A stretch of 64,000 nt of DNA, taken from the NCBI GenBank assembly GCA_011319805.1, contig SJRY01000050.1, positions 806,001-870,000 of the forward strand, given 5' to 3'. A model generated the notes under the pieces. It searched no databases. It was not told the DNA's origin and was given only the letters and a program-made list of their open reading frames with translations. The stretch comes from Macrocybe gigantea (Eukaryota; Basidiomycota; Agaricomycetes; Agaricales; Callistosporiaceae). The stretch's first letter is position 1; each line of letters opens with the position of its first letter. Below, one piece after another: positions 1-9,306 of this stretch. The position numbers and the translations under genes were made by a program.

Positions 1-1
1 T

Positions 2-670
2 CGAATTCATTCGGCAACTGGATATTCCCCATTTTACTTGAACCATGGGCGACATCTGTATACTGGAAAAGAACCTCCGAAGCACAATGCTAAGTCGCAA
101 ACTGCTGAAGAGTTCACCGAGATGATGAAGGAAATTCGAACCAAGGCTGAAACCTCCTTGTTGAAAGCCACTGAGACAATGAAACGGACATATGACCAGA
201 AACAGAAGCCTGCCCGAGAATATCATGAGGGCGACCAGGTCTGGCTGGAAGGAACGAACATTACAACCAACCGGCCAACTGATAAGCTAAATGACAAACA
301 GTTTGGTCCTTTCAAAGTCAAATGGCAAATCGGAGAATCGGCATACGAACTCGAACTACTGGAACACTGGCGAATTCACCCTGTCCGAAATGAGTCCGAA
401 CTTACCCCGTACACAGCACCAGCGTTTCCGCGACAAAAAGCGGTAACGATTCTTAAACAGCCTCCTCCCATTATCGTGGAAGGAGAAAAACAATATGAAA
501 TAGAGGCTGTAATAAATTCTCGATGGAACCAAGGAAAATTACAGTACAGAATACACTGGAAGGGATACCCTCTCGAAGACGCCACCTGGAACCCGCCGAA
601 AATGTCAACGAAGATGCACTGGATGCAGTCGCGAAATTTCATCATGAGAATCCCGAGGCGCCATCCCTAG
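2..670 (+). pseudogene. Integrase C-terminus and chromodomain of B0, frameshifted
   Basis: The frame is open from the window edge and starts inside the integrase (SATGYSPFYLNHG). It runs through the basic C-terminal region (KRTYDQKQKPAREYHEGDQV) to a chromodomain beginning near YEIEAVINSRW with the aromatic core RIHWKGYP. The integrase joins element cDNA to host DNA, and the chromodomain usually steers insertion to heterochromatin. Compared with B1, one G is missing near 589. This replaces the end of the chromodomain (WEPAENVNEDALD in B1) with unrelated residues, so the copy is broken. B1 and B0 are otherwise nearly identical here, so the damage is recent or a sequencing error. Confidence 0.8.
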
Positions 671-699
671 AAAGAGGATAATGCCAGTTACCACCCTGA

Positions 700-954
700 C
701 CCACACCGAAGAAGGTAGTACGCACCCGCTTCCATCAGACCCAATTGCCGAAGGTCTTGTTCGACCACACGGCTGATGAAGTCTGGGTCTGTCCACATGA
801 TCAACAAATAAAGATGCTCCTGAGGAAGAGGACCCTTACCGGCTGGATGTCGGACCCGAGAGAAGTCGAAGACCACCTGGACGCAGCTTGGCAGGCATGG
901 CAGCAATGTCGGAACCAAAAAATCATAGGCGAGGACGAGCACCAAAAGAACTAA
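700..954 (+). other. Tail reading frame downstream of B pol
   Basis: After the chromodomain stop there is an open frame of about 85 codons without an upstream ATG, containing HTADEVWVCPHDQQ and a Trp-rich stretch (AWQAWQQCRN). The same frame occurs in B1 (complement of 15,964 to about 16,215) with few changes. An overlapping ATG-initiated frame of 31 codons begins at 680. I recognise no domain. It may be the remains of a third ORF or of a longer pol tail. Confidence 0.4.
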
Positions 955-1012
955 GAGGATAATGAAAAAGAAGAACATGATTGTGAGGACGCAATCCTTA
1001 AGAAGGGGGTAA

Positions 1013-1428
1013 TGTTACGATTTCAGACTAATCGTTATCTTGACAACAAGCATGTGACTCAAAGCCACATGACGAACACATGATACAAACCGCGACGTGA
1101 CAAACAAGATATAATGCGACGACTCGAGGAGACCCTATGACAACGATGTGTCAGCGTTAATCAGGGCAAAGGGTTATTGCGCAATACCTGCAGGACAACA
1201 TGCTGAGCGCAGTCAAATTCTTACTCAGACGGACAAGGGTTAAGGGTTTCACGTAACATGAGGATAGCATAGTCATGGTCCATGCTAGGTAGTCGTAACG
1301 TATAAATACTGAAATTGTACATAGTAGAATCCAGCTTCGAGCTGGCTTATAATAGCATTCCTATCCCCGCCTCTTATCTCTAAGGGTTAGTTAGAGTGAC
1401 CTGCACGCAGAATTGGTTTTGCATAGCA
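1013..1428 (+). repeat. Family B LTR (3' LTR of B0)
   Basis: The repeat is 416 bp with TG...CA ends (TGTTACGA...GCATAGCA) and a TATA-like GTATAAATA near 1300. It is preceded by the purine tract AGAAGGGGGTAA. The same 416-bp unit occurs at 15,491-15,906, 20,527-20,942 and 25,185-25,600. Confidence 0.9.
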
Positions 1429-1502
1429 AACTCCAAACAATCTACTAACGTAAGTAGTCCCTTCCAGCTCAAGAGCTTCCTAGCTTGGGTCCAGTTTCAA
1501 CA
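1429..1502 (+). repeat. Copia 5' LTR, last 74 bp
   Basis: It matches the end of the copia 3' LTR (23,667-23,740) and ends GTTTCAACA. Its left part lies beyond the B0 insertion. Confidence 0.9.
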
Positions 1503-1517
1503 GGTTATGGGCCCCGG
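1503..1517 (+). other. Copia primer-binding site (candidate)
   Basis: GGTTATGGGCCCCGG follows the LTR end directly, the position where copia elements pair with a tRNA primer. The primer tRNA was not identified. Confidence 0.55.
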
Positions 1518-1729
1518 TTCGCGGTCAGTGCAGTAACTTGCAGCAGACTGCTTGAGCCGGAACATGCCCTTTGAGGACTACTTTCGAGTTGAGCAAAGTG
1601 CTTCCACTCCTCGATCATTCCTGGCAGCTCTATGCACCATCTCTCACTTCGAGAAACATAAGCGACCCTTTGCGGGAAGCCTCTTTCTCACAATGAAGCT
1701 AATGATCTTTCTTTTAGAAATTGATCGAA

Positions 1730-1903
1730 ATGGCCAGCCTCGCAAAAGACATTTCTATGCTCGATGGCTCCAACTACAGGACCTGGTCAGTCCAAATAAA
1801 AGCTCTTTTGATGTCGCAGAGTGCCTGGGGTATTACCGATGGCATTTGGATGAGACCCATTCCCACAGCTACCGACTCTAAGATAAATGAGATCAGAGAA
1901 TGG
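1730..1903 (+). pseudogene. Copia gag, N-terminal piece
   Basis: The ATG at 1730 opens a frame (MASLAKDISMLDG, then NYRTWSVQIKALL) typical of the copia Gag N-terminus. The frame is cut after the codons for EIREW by the insertion of element C. It resumes at 13,622, with AATGG present on both sides as the target duplication. Gag would form the particle shell. Confidence 0.85.
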
Positions 1904-2110
1904 TGGAAAGGCCCTTCTTCAAAGGGCAAAACACTCAGCATGGCAGACAGTTAGACCGGCATAGATTTCTGGAGATGAGCAAGTACAAAGCGAGGGAGGA
2001 GTTTTGGGGGAAAGGAAGATTGTCCAAAAACCAGCCAACAACAGCCCACAAGTCCCCATGATGCATCACATAAGCCCATTGGATGATGTAAGCCAGCCTG
2101 CTGGTTTACA
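1904..2110 (-). repeat. Family C LTR (3' LTR)
   Basis: The unit reads TGGAAAGG...GGTTTACA on the plus strand and is paired with 13,415-13,621. On the minus strand it is preceded by a purine-rich tract (GAGGTTGGGAGGG, about 2111-2123), as expected for second-strand priming. Confidence 0.92.
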
Positions 2111-2242
2111 CCCTCCCAACCTCTAAGAAAAGAAATATAAACGAAAAAGGTGAGCGAAAGACATGATGGGTGCGTTAAAAAACCCCATAGGGAAAAAGCT
2201 ACCATCGGCCTGGGAAAGATGGGAAAAGTAACGTAAAAAATT

Positions 2243-3550
2243 CTACGCATCTTCAGGATGGTATCGGATCCACTCATCGGGAGCTTGACAGTCTTTGAGC
2301 TCCATGCAGGGGAGCCACATATCGTGTTCGGCACCGTAACCTTGCCATCGCATGTAAAACTGTTGACCACAATGATTTGACTTGGAATCTAGAATTTGTT
2401 TGACAAAATACTCTTCATCTCCACCACGGCCGATGACAGGTTCAGGTTCAGCATTAGCATGCCTGGGAAACAAGATGTTGTCATTCTCCATATAAGGCTC
2501 CAGCTCGGAAGCATGAAAAATGGGGTATAAGTTAGTATGTTGTGGCAAATCAAGGGTATAAGATGAGAAGGTGGGATTCTTATCGACGATACAATACACT
2601 GCATATTGCGGCATAAATTTTGCAACATGTTTCTCTCCCGACTTCTTGAATTCTTGTCGATGATGAAACGTTGTCAGGCATACGTGGTCGCCAACCTTGA
2701 AGTCAGGCTCAGGCCCATGCTGACGGTTTGCTTGCTCCACTTGAATGATTTTTGCTAGCAGAAGATTATCCTGCGCTTCCAGAATGTCTTGCTCCAAAAG
2801 GTTGAAAACGCTTTCTGCTACCTTTTCTTCTTTATTCTTTCTTCCCGGCAACATGACGAATGGAGGCAGGAGCCGAGGGTGACGTCCCATCTTCAAATAG
2901 AATGGCGAGAATTTCGTACTTGCATTTACCATGTTCATCATGTCGAAACGGATGCATCACAAGGCATGGACCCAGCCTTTTTGATTGCACTGTACGTGGA
3001 ATCACAAGCATTGATTCACCATCTTATTCATCCATTCCAAGGAACCATCCATCTGCGGATGGTACGATGTGCTGAGCTTCACCTTTACACCAGTCAGTTT
3101 ATACAAGGCATGCCAAAATTGGGAAACAAAAAGCTTATCCTGATTGCTGACGATCTCCAGCGGCAACCCATTTTCGCAAAACCAATGGTTGAAGAACAGC
3201 ACAGTGAAATCTTCAGCTGTAATATTTGTCTGACACAGTATGATCTGAATGTCGCTGTTCAAATGGTCAGTCATTGTTATGATGCAGTCAAAACCCTCAT
3301 CTTTCAGAAGTGGGCCAATAAAGTCGATGCCGACGCTATCACAATGGCTGTCTGGGATGGGAAGTGGATGTAGCAGACCAGCTTTTCTTCTCATTGTTGA
3401 TTTGTTTTGTTGGCATTCATCGCAACCTGCTATATAGCCGTGCTCCAGGTCTTTTCACATGTTTGGCCAACAAAAACTATTGTGTAGTGTGGCATATGAC
3501 TTGTCGAATCCGAAATGTCCTAAGGAGTCATGCGCCAGGCTGAACAGCTT
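2243..3550 (-). pseudogene. Family C integrase and chromodomain
   Basis: On the minus strand the core domain reads SVGIDFIGPLLKDEGFDC, then IVSNQDKLFVSQFW and YHPQMDGSLEW. These are the three catalytic-region blocks of a Ty3 integrase, although the usual E context is changed. The frame continues after shifts through a C-terminal region (KVGDHVCLTTFHHRQEF) to a chromodomain-like end (YFVKQILDSKSN, YMRWQGYGAEHDMWLP). The A1 insertion at 3551 removed the link to RNase H. At least one frame change occurs between 2941 and 3002. It is a decayed copy. Confidence 0.8.
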
Positions 3551-3870
3551 TGTTACAGACGCTGCCCAAAGGACTATTCATTTTCTTATCTTATCTTTCC
3601 CACATCCCTTATCTCCCCCATCATGCTGCGCAGCGCGCAGCCATCGAGTCATCCCACTTCCCTAGTCATCCTGAGTCATCTCTTTCCAGTCTTACTCATC
3701 CGCAGTCCACAGCATTGCGCAGCCCATGGTCCGTGCTCGAGTACTGTAATGTATATAAGGACTCCCAGATGTACCAGTAGCGCTAGGCTTAATATTCCTT
3801 TTGCCATCATCTCAAGACCACTCTCGCACTTAGTCTGCCCGAGTCCTTCTGAGATTCGTCTAGCCTAACA
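3551..3870 (+). repeat. A1 5' LTR (320 bp)
   Basis: The LTR reads TGTTACAG...GCCTAACA. It belongs to a subtype marked by GACGCTGCCC, CATCCCACTT and CAGTAGCGC. The solo LTR at 38,873 has the same markers. Confidence 0.95.
3752..3760 (+). promoter_or_regulatory. TATA box in family A LTR
   Basis: TATATAAGG lies about 110 bp before the LTR end and is conserved in every A LTR in the window. It is the likely core promoter. The only ATG downstream in the LTR (CAGATGTACCAGTAG) is followed by a stop two codons later and sits near the expected transcription start. Confidence 0.7.
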
Positions 3871-4833
3871 AGATATTAAGCCTCGTCGAGACTCGCTCAG
3901 ACTCACACACACACCACGTCACGCTTTATCAAAGACTTGATCAACATTCGACGACAAGCGGTCGCCGACCCAGCGAGCACTAGCACGAGCGACGAGAGCA
4001 CTTGGCTCAGAGAAGTAGACCAGACATTGCAGTCCACGCCATTCGCAGAGACAGTCCACGCCATCCGCAGAGACACTAGCAATCCAAATAAACGAAAGAG
4101 AGAGCGCACACCTACACCAAGTAGCGACGACGAAGAACAGGCATTTCTGAGAGAGTTTGCCTTCACCACCACAGACGAGCCCGCTGAGATCTCAGCGAAG
4201 GAGCAGCACAACTCATTGCAGAACTCTTCCTAGAAGGAGAATACGGGATAAGCCCAGAAGAGCTGTGGTCAGACCAGAATCTTCTTGCCGAAGAAGAGGA
4301 CGAACCCATCCGCAAGAAAACGAGAGAAGAACGAACACAAGCCCGAGATTTTAGGCGACAACAGATCGAGAACTATAATCGCCGAACACAGGAGGAAGAC
4401 ATACTGATACAGAGAGGGCACGACGCACAGAGCATACGACAGAACCAACGAGAACGACACCAGAGTCAGGACACACAGGAACGAAACCGCCGAATCCCTT
4501 CAGAGGACCAATCCGCGAAGCACTGCATAAGGAGAGAATCGCACCACCGTGGCGAAAGTAAGCAACAGTGACTGGGACGAATACTATCGGTGGAGGGAGC
4601 GAAAAGGATTACCAAAGACAACCGGACCGACCGCCGCAGAGTGGGCCGATTTTGAACAAGCTTGTAGAATCGCAGGAGTCGACCTAGACTACTGGAAAGA
4701 ACAGAGAGAGGAGCGAAGACAGAAACAGCTCCAAGAACAGCAAGCCCAAGTACAAGCACAGCAGACCCAAGAACAACAGATCCAGGAACAGGAAGACCAA
4801 GACCAAGAGAACGACGAAGAAAACCCCCAAAGG
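3871..4833 (+). other. A1 leader: ATG-free, with protein-like open frames
   Basis: No ATG occurs in any frame between the LTR end and 4834. Yet the region reads as protein. A frame open from 3880 gives STWLREVDQ, NPNKRKRERTPT, SSDDEEQAFLREF and, after an indel near 4185, ELFLEGEYGISPEELW and RRTQEEDILIQRG. It closes just before an overlapping -1 frame with DWDEYYRWRERKG and a long Gln/Glu-rich run that joins gag in frame at 4834. A5 (41,410-42,370) and the inverted A3 copy share this layout. Either initiation is not at AUG, or the region is a leader kept free of AUGs. Confidence 0.6.
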
Positions 4834-5690
4834 ATGACGACAGAATACAAGGGAATCATCGCCGACCCGAAATCCTTTACAGGAGATCGAACGTCCTTCG
4901 ATATTTGGTGGAGAAAGATGAAACTCTACATAACCGCACATGGGGACCTCACGGATACACAGAAGATTGGAGCGGTCCTGTCTAGAATGACCGACGGACC
5001 CGGAGCCCACTGGGCATCAAAGAAGATCGACACCACTACCAACCAAAGCACATGGGCCGACTTCATAACCGAGATAGAGACACGATTCAGCAATGTCATG
5101 TCGCCATCACAAGCAGGAAGCAAACTATTCAACATCAGACAGGGAAACCGACCCATCGACGAATTTCTGGATGAATTCGTAGACCTCGCAGGGAAAGCAG
5201 GAATGACAGGAACAGCCCCTCGTTTCCTACTCGAGAAGAGCTTAAACCGAAGGACAGCAGAAGCCGTACACTCAATCTCCACACTTCCAACAGATGGAGA
5301 TGAATATATCAAGACAGTTCGAGCAATTGGACGAAACATCGATGAACACAGAAATGTGATGAGAGGAGAATTCACAAGCAATCAGCGCAAGGCCGGAAAT
5401 CCAAGCCGAGGAGCAGGACAGGCCATGGAAGTCGACAAAGTACGAAGCAACAACTGCTTCAACTGCAATAAACCAGGACACATTCACGAAACTGCCCGGA
5501 ACCACGAAAAGGAGCAGCAAATGTCACATGTTTCAACTGTGGCTTAAAGGGACACTATGCACGAAACTGCAAGAAGAAGAAGAAAGGAAAATCCCGGGTC
5601 AGAGAAGTGAAAGAAGAAGAAGGAGAGGACGAAGAAGACAAGGATGAAGAAAGCTCTGACAAAGAGGGTTTTGCCGAAGGGTCCGACTAG
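4834..5690 (+). CDS. gag: A1 Gag (capsid and two zinc knuckles), one shift
   Basis: The ATG at 4834 is the first after the LTR and gives [18 protein letters not shown] followed by a retrotransposon Gag capsid domain ([30 protein letters not shown]). The nucleocapsid end has a first CCHC knuckle (CFNCNKPGH) and a second one ([14 protein letters not shown]), then a Lys-rich and acidic tail ending EGSD at the stop 5688-5690. Relative to A5, one base is missing near 5485. This interrupts the frame between the knuckles and brings a stop at 5547. Gag would assemble the particle and bind RNA. Confidence 0.85.
5666..5672 (+). promoter_or_regulatory. Candidate -1 frameshift site G GGT TTT
   Basis: In the gag frame the codons read GAG GGT TTT, so the heptamer fits the X XXY YYZ rule. 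The -1 frame is open past the gag stop at 5688 and leads into the protease. The heptamer is kept in A5 (43,203-43,209), A2 and A6. No downstream pseudoknot was established. Confidence 0.55.
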
Positions 5691-6108
5691 GAGGTGCTAA
5701 ATCGCGACCCATACAACTGAAACAGACTCGCTTCGATACCGGATGTAGATCATCCCATACTCTGAAATACACCATTCCTGCCAAGCGATCTGAAGCACCA
5801 AGAAAAACCATCCAAGGGGACAAACCACCAAAGAGGAAAGAGCTCGCAGTACCAGCAAGGATACGAACCGAAAAGGAATCACAACGATAACACCAGAAGT
5901 TGATAGCGGAGCGGATAGGACCTGCATCAACACTGCGATAGTAGCAAAAACGGACTGAAGACACGACGAATCAAGAAATTCCCATCATAAATGCAGACGG
6001 ATCACCCAATCGTCAGAAAACAGCAGACCGAGTAGCGGAGGTCCACATCGACATTAAAGGACACAAGGAGCATATGGAAGCCATCGTACTGATATCGGAA
6101 AAACCGAC
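5673..6108 (+). pseudogene. A1 protease region, frameshifted
   Basis: The -1 frame after gag gives LKYTIPAK and, further on, the protease core. In A2 the active-site block reads EVDSGADRTCIN, an aspartic protease D-S-G-A motif. In A1 the equivalent (VDSGADRTCIN near 5900) is read across small indels near 5875, 5956 and 6091, so the frame is not continuous into pol. The protease would cut the Gag-Pol polyprotein. Confidence 0.65.
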
Positions 6109-8736
6109 ATGCTACTAGGACATGACTGGCTTGTCTACCACAACCCAACAATCAAATGGAGGACAGGAGAAATTGTCTTCGACAGATGCCCCAAAACGTG
6201 CAAAATAAACCACCAGACGATCAAGATACAGAAGGTGGCTGAACCAGCGAAAACCACAGCCAGCGACAAGACAGGAACCCAGATACCCCCATATCTGATC
6301 AGATTCAAACACCTCTTCAAGGAGAAGAACTTTGATCGCTTACCAGACCACAAAGAATGGGACCATGAAATAAACTTAACAAAGGATGCACCCAAAACGA
6401 TACCGAGCAAGGTCTACCCGATGACACAGAAAGAGCTAGAGGAACTAGATGCCTTCGTCGAAGAAGGATTACGAACAGGAAAAATACGCCCATCGAAATC
6501 ACCTTACGCAGCACCCTGCTTCTTTCGCAATAAGAAGGATGGAAGCAAGCGACTCATCCAAGACTACCGGGAAATAAACAAATATACGGTCAAGGACAAG
6601 TTTCCACTACCACGCATCAGCGAGCTCCTCGACGTACTACAAGGAGCAAAGTACTTTAGCAAGATCGATATTATCTGGGGGTACAATAACGTGCGCATTC
6701 GGAAAGGGGACGAATGGAAGGCAGCCTTCCTAACAGCAAGAGGACTCTTCGAACCGACAGTCATGTATTTTGGGCAGTGCAACGCACCAGGCACTTTTAG
6801 CCGAATGATGGCGAGCCTCTTCCAAGACCAAATACGAAGAAGAGTATGCATAATCTATATGGACGACATCATAATCATCGGACGAACACGAGAGGAACTC
6901 CAAAAGAACACCATAGAAGTCATGGAAATACTGAACAAGAACGACCTGTTCATCAAAGGACCGAAATGCGTCTGGGAATCATCGAAAGTCCCAGTACTAG
7001 GATACATCGTAGGAGAAGGGAAGGTAGAAATGGAACCAGAAAAGATCACAGCCATACAATCCTGGCCAACCCCAAAGACGAAGAAAGAACTACAAAAGTT
7101 CTTGGGATTCACGAACTTTTACCGACGATTCATCAAGGGATATGCAAAGGTCGCTAAACCCCTGACGGAGTTGACTGGAAACAAAACATTCCAGTGGACA
7201 GACAAGCAACAAGGCGCTTTCAAAGAACTGATCCAACATATAACCTCAGCACCCATTCTAGCACTACCACAGACAGAAGGAAAATTCCGAGTCGAAACGG
7301 ACGCCTCAGGATATGCCATTGGAGCGGTACTATCACAACAGCAGAAAGGACTATGGCATCCGATCGCATTCATTTCGAGATGCATGACCCCAGCGGAACA
7401 AAACTACGAAATCTACGACAAGGAACTTCTTGCGATAATGGTCGCACTAAAGACATGGAGACAATACCTCCTCGAAGCTCGAGAGAAGTTCGAAATATTG
7501 ACGGATCACAAGAACCTATCATACTTCCGGAAGCCGCAGCGACTCAATTCGAGACAGATTGGCTGGTACCTGAAATTACAGGAATACGACTACGAACTAC
7601 GACACGTACCAGGAAAGGCGAATGGAAAAGCGGATGTCCTGTCACGAATGGCAGGATATGAAGAAAACCTAGCAGAGAAGGACGACATACAAATGATCAA
7701 AGAAGCAGCATTCATTCGACATCTGGAAGAGAATAATGAACGAGACTTCGAATTTATGATGTTCGAGGACGAACACCCACAGAAAGAAGAAGCAGAAAAT
7801 AACGAAACAATACAAACAAGAGGAATCACGATGATCGAATCCTCAAGGATAGAACAAATTCGACAATGCACACGAAGGGAGACGATCGTAACAACAGGAC
7901 TGAAGGAAAAACCACACTGGTTCACAGAAGATGACCACATCGTATATGTAGGAGGAAAAATCTATGTTCCTCCAGACAACAAACTGAAGGAAAACATCAT
8001 GTTTGAACACCACGACACACCCATCGGAGGACACCCAGGGCAATACCGCATGCACGAGCTCATAAGCCGCACCTATTGGTGGCCATCAATGCTGACAGAC
8101 ATCAAGAAGTATGTCAATGGATGCGAAACATGTCAGCGAAACAAAATCATCCGACAAAAGAAACACGCACCCCTGCACCCGCACGAAGTCCCACAACAAC
8201 CATGGGAAGATATCGGAGTAGATCTCATAGGACCGCTACCCAGCTCGAACGGCTTTAACGCCATCGCCGCAGTCACAGACCGCCTGACCAAGATGATCCA
8301 CCTAGTTCCCACAAAGACCGAACTCACAGCAGAAGGTCTCGCACGACTATACCGAGACAACGTGTGGCGGCTTCATGGAATTCCACGAAAGATCATCAGT
8401 GATCGAGGACCCCAGTTCGCAGCACGATTCATGACAGCACTTCTAAAATTACTCGGAACAAAGCAAAACCTATCAACGGCCTATCACCCACAGACAGATG
8501 GACAGGCGGAGCGATCCCACCAAGAAACGGAAGCCTTCCTCAGAAGCTTCACAAACAACCTACAGGACGATTGGGCAGAATGGATAGCAATTGCAGAGTA
8601 CCAATACAATGACAAAGCACACCAGGGAACGAAGGAACACCATTCTACCTCAACTATGGAATGCACCCCTGGAAGGGAGAGCCGCAGACGACAGAAGGGA
8701 ATAACCCCGCAGCAAAAGACTTCGTCAAAAGAATGA
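6109..8736 (+). CDS. pol: A1 Pol: RT, RNase H, integrase
   Basis: The open frame has 875 codons. RT starts near the DHEINLTKDAP block. Its conserved motifs include LIQDYREINKYT, PLPRISELLDVL and the catalytic YMDD (6856-6867). RNase H carries VETDASGYAIGAVLSQ, YEIYDKELLAI and TDHKNL. Integrase has the zinc motif (HHDTPIGGHPGQYR, then CETCQRNK), DLIGPLPS with the first Asp near 8221, ISDRGPQF with the second, and the Glu in GQAERSHQE near 8508. The first ATG (6109) is internal to the natural Gag-Pol product. A missing base near 8638 relative to A5 ends the frame early in the integrase C-terminus. Confidence 0.9.
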   Translation: MLLGHDWLVYHNPTIKWRTGEIVFDRCPKTCKINHQTIKIQKVAEPAKTTASDKTGTQIPPYLIRFKHLFKEKNFDRLPDHKEWDHEINLTKDAPKTIPSKVYPMTQKELEELDAFVEEGLRTGKIRPSKSPYAAPCFFRNKKDGSKRLIQDYREINKYTVKDKFPLPRISELLDVLQGAKYFSKIDIIWGYNNVRIRKGDEWKAAFLTARGLFEPTVMYFGQCNAPGTFSRMMASLFQDQIRRRVCIIYMDDIIIIGRTREELQKNTIEVMEILNKNDLFIKGPKCVWESSKVPVLGYIVGEGKVEMEPEKITAIQSWPTPKTKKELQKFLGFTNFYRRFIKGYAKVAKPLTELTGNKTFQWTDKQQGAFKELIQHITSAPILALPQTEGKFRVETDASGYAIGAVLSQQQKGLWHPIAFISRCMTPAEQNYEIYDKELLAIMVALKTWRQYLLEAREKFEILTDHKNLSYFRKPQRLNSRQIGWYLKLQEYDYELRHVPGKANGKADVLSRMAGYEENLAEKDDIQMIKEAAFIRHLEENNERDFEFMMFEDEHPQKEEAENNETIQTRGITMIESSRIEQIRQCTRRETIVTTGLKEKPHWFTEDDHIVYVGGKIYVPPDNKLKENIMFEHHDTPIGGHPGQYRMHELISRTYWWPSMLTDIKKYVNGCETCQRNKIIRQKKHAPLHPHEVPQQPWEDIGVDLIGPLPSSNGFNAIAAVTDRLTKMIHLVPTKTELTAEGLARLYRDNVWRLHGIPRKIISDRGPQFAARFMTALLKLLGTKQNLSTAYHPQTDGQAERSHQETEAFLRSFTNNLQDDWAEWIAIAEYQYNDKAHQGTKEHHSTSTMECTPGRESRRRQKGITPQQKTSSKE

Positions 8737-9230
8737 GCCAAATACGAAAGGAAGCAAATGCCGCACTGCAATATGCACAAACACGAGCCAAAGACAATTA
8801 CGATGCGAGACGAAAACCTGCCCGTGAATACAAGAAAGGAGATAGAGTATGGCTAGAAGCCACCAATATCACAGTCAATCGACCATCAAAGAAGTTATCG
8901 GCACTCCGATACGGACCGTTCAAGGTGGTTGAAAAGAAAGGAGCCTCGGCATATCGCCTGGAACTCCCAGCATCATGGCAGCTGATACACCCCGTGTTCA
9001 ATGAAACACTGCTCACGCCTTACAAAGGACCCCGTTTCAAGATACAAGAGCGACCATCACCACCACCCCCTGAAATCATAAATGATGAAGAAGAGTACGA
9101 GATAGAAGAGATCCTAAAAAGGAAGAAACAAGGGAGAGGGACACTATTCCTGGTCAAATGGAAAGGATACGGACACGAAGAGAACACATGGATCAAAGAG
9201 AAGGAGCTGGGAATGCGCAGCAAGCTCTAG
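8661..9230 (+). CDS. A1 integrase C-terminus and chromodomain
   Basis: This is the shifted continuation of pol. It carries the integrase tail (NYDARRKPAREYKKGDRVWLEATNI in two blocks, RYGPFKVVEKKG, HPVFNETLLTPY), a Pro run and then a chromodomain (YEIEEILKRKK, FLVKWKGYGHEENTW). The end is altered because one G is missing near 9208 relative to A5 (ELGNAQQALDHFLKK there). The chromodomain suggests targeting to H3K9-methylated chromatin, which fits the many A copies inside other transposons. Confidence 0.85.
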   Translation: MHPWKGEPQTTEGNNPAAKDFVKRMSQIRKEANAALQYAQTRAKDNYDARRKPAREYKKGDRVWLEATNITVNRPSKKLSALRYGPFKVVEKKGASAYRLELPASWQLIHPVFNETLLTPYKGPRFKIQERPSPPPPEIINDEEEYEIEEILKRKKQGRGTLFLVKWKGYGHEENTWIKEKELGMRSKL

Positions 9231-9306
9231 ACCACTTCCTAAAGAAGACTGCGAACCAGGATAAAAGGATCACGACAAGAGGGAAGAAGACCAAAAATCG
9301 CACTTC

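Larger units (their letters stand above)
1..1428 (+). mobile_element. Ty3/gypsy family B, copy B0 (3' end only)
   Basis: This is the 3' part of a chromovirus-type LTR retrotransposon whose 5' part lies left of the window. It holds the integrase C-terminus, a chromodomain, a short tail frame, a purine tract (about 1002-1012) and a 416-bp LTR. The sequence right of the LTR continues inside a copia LTR: the copia 3' LTR copy has the uninterrupted sequence around 23,667. B0 therefore inserted into the copia 5' LTR. B1 (15,491-20,942) and B2 (25,185-30,352) are further copies. Confidence 0.85.

Noticed and set aside
1552..1881. 109-codon frame overlapping the copia leader and gag start
   Set aside because: It is out of frame with the Gag protein (LDGSNYRTWS) that is recognisable in the other frame.
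3530..3868. Repeated small ORFs inside every A LTR (starting MLRSAQPSSH or MLQTPPKGLF)
   Set aside because: They recur because the LTR recurs and end at the LTR border. They change with ordinary LTR mutations and show no protein feature.
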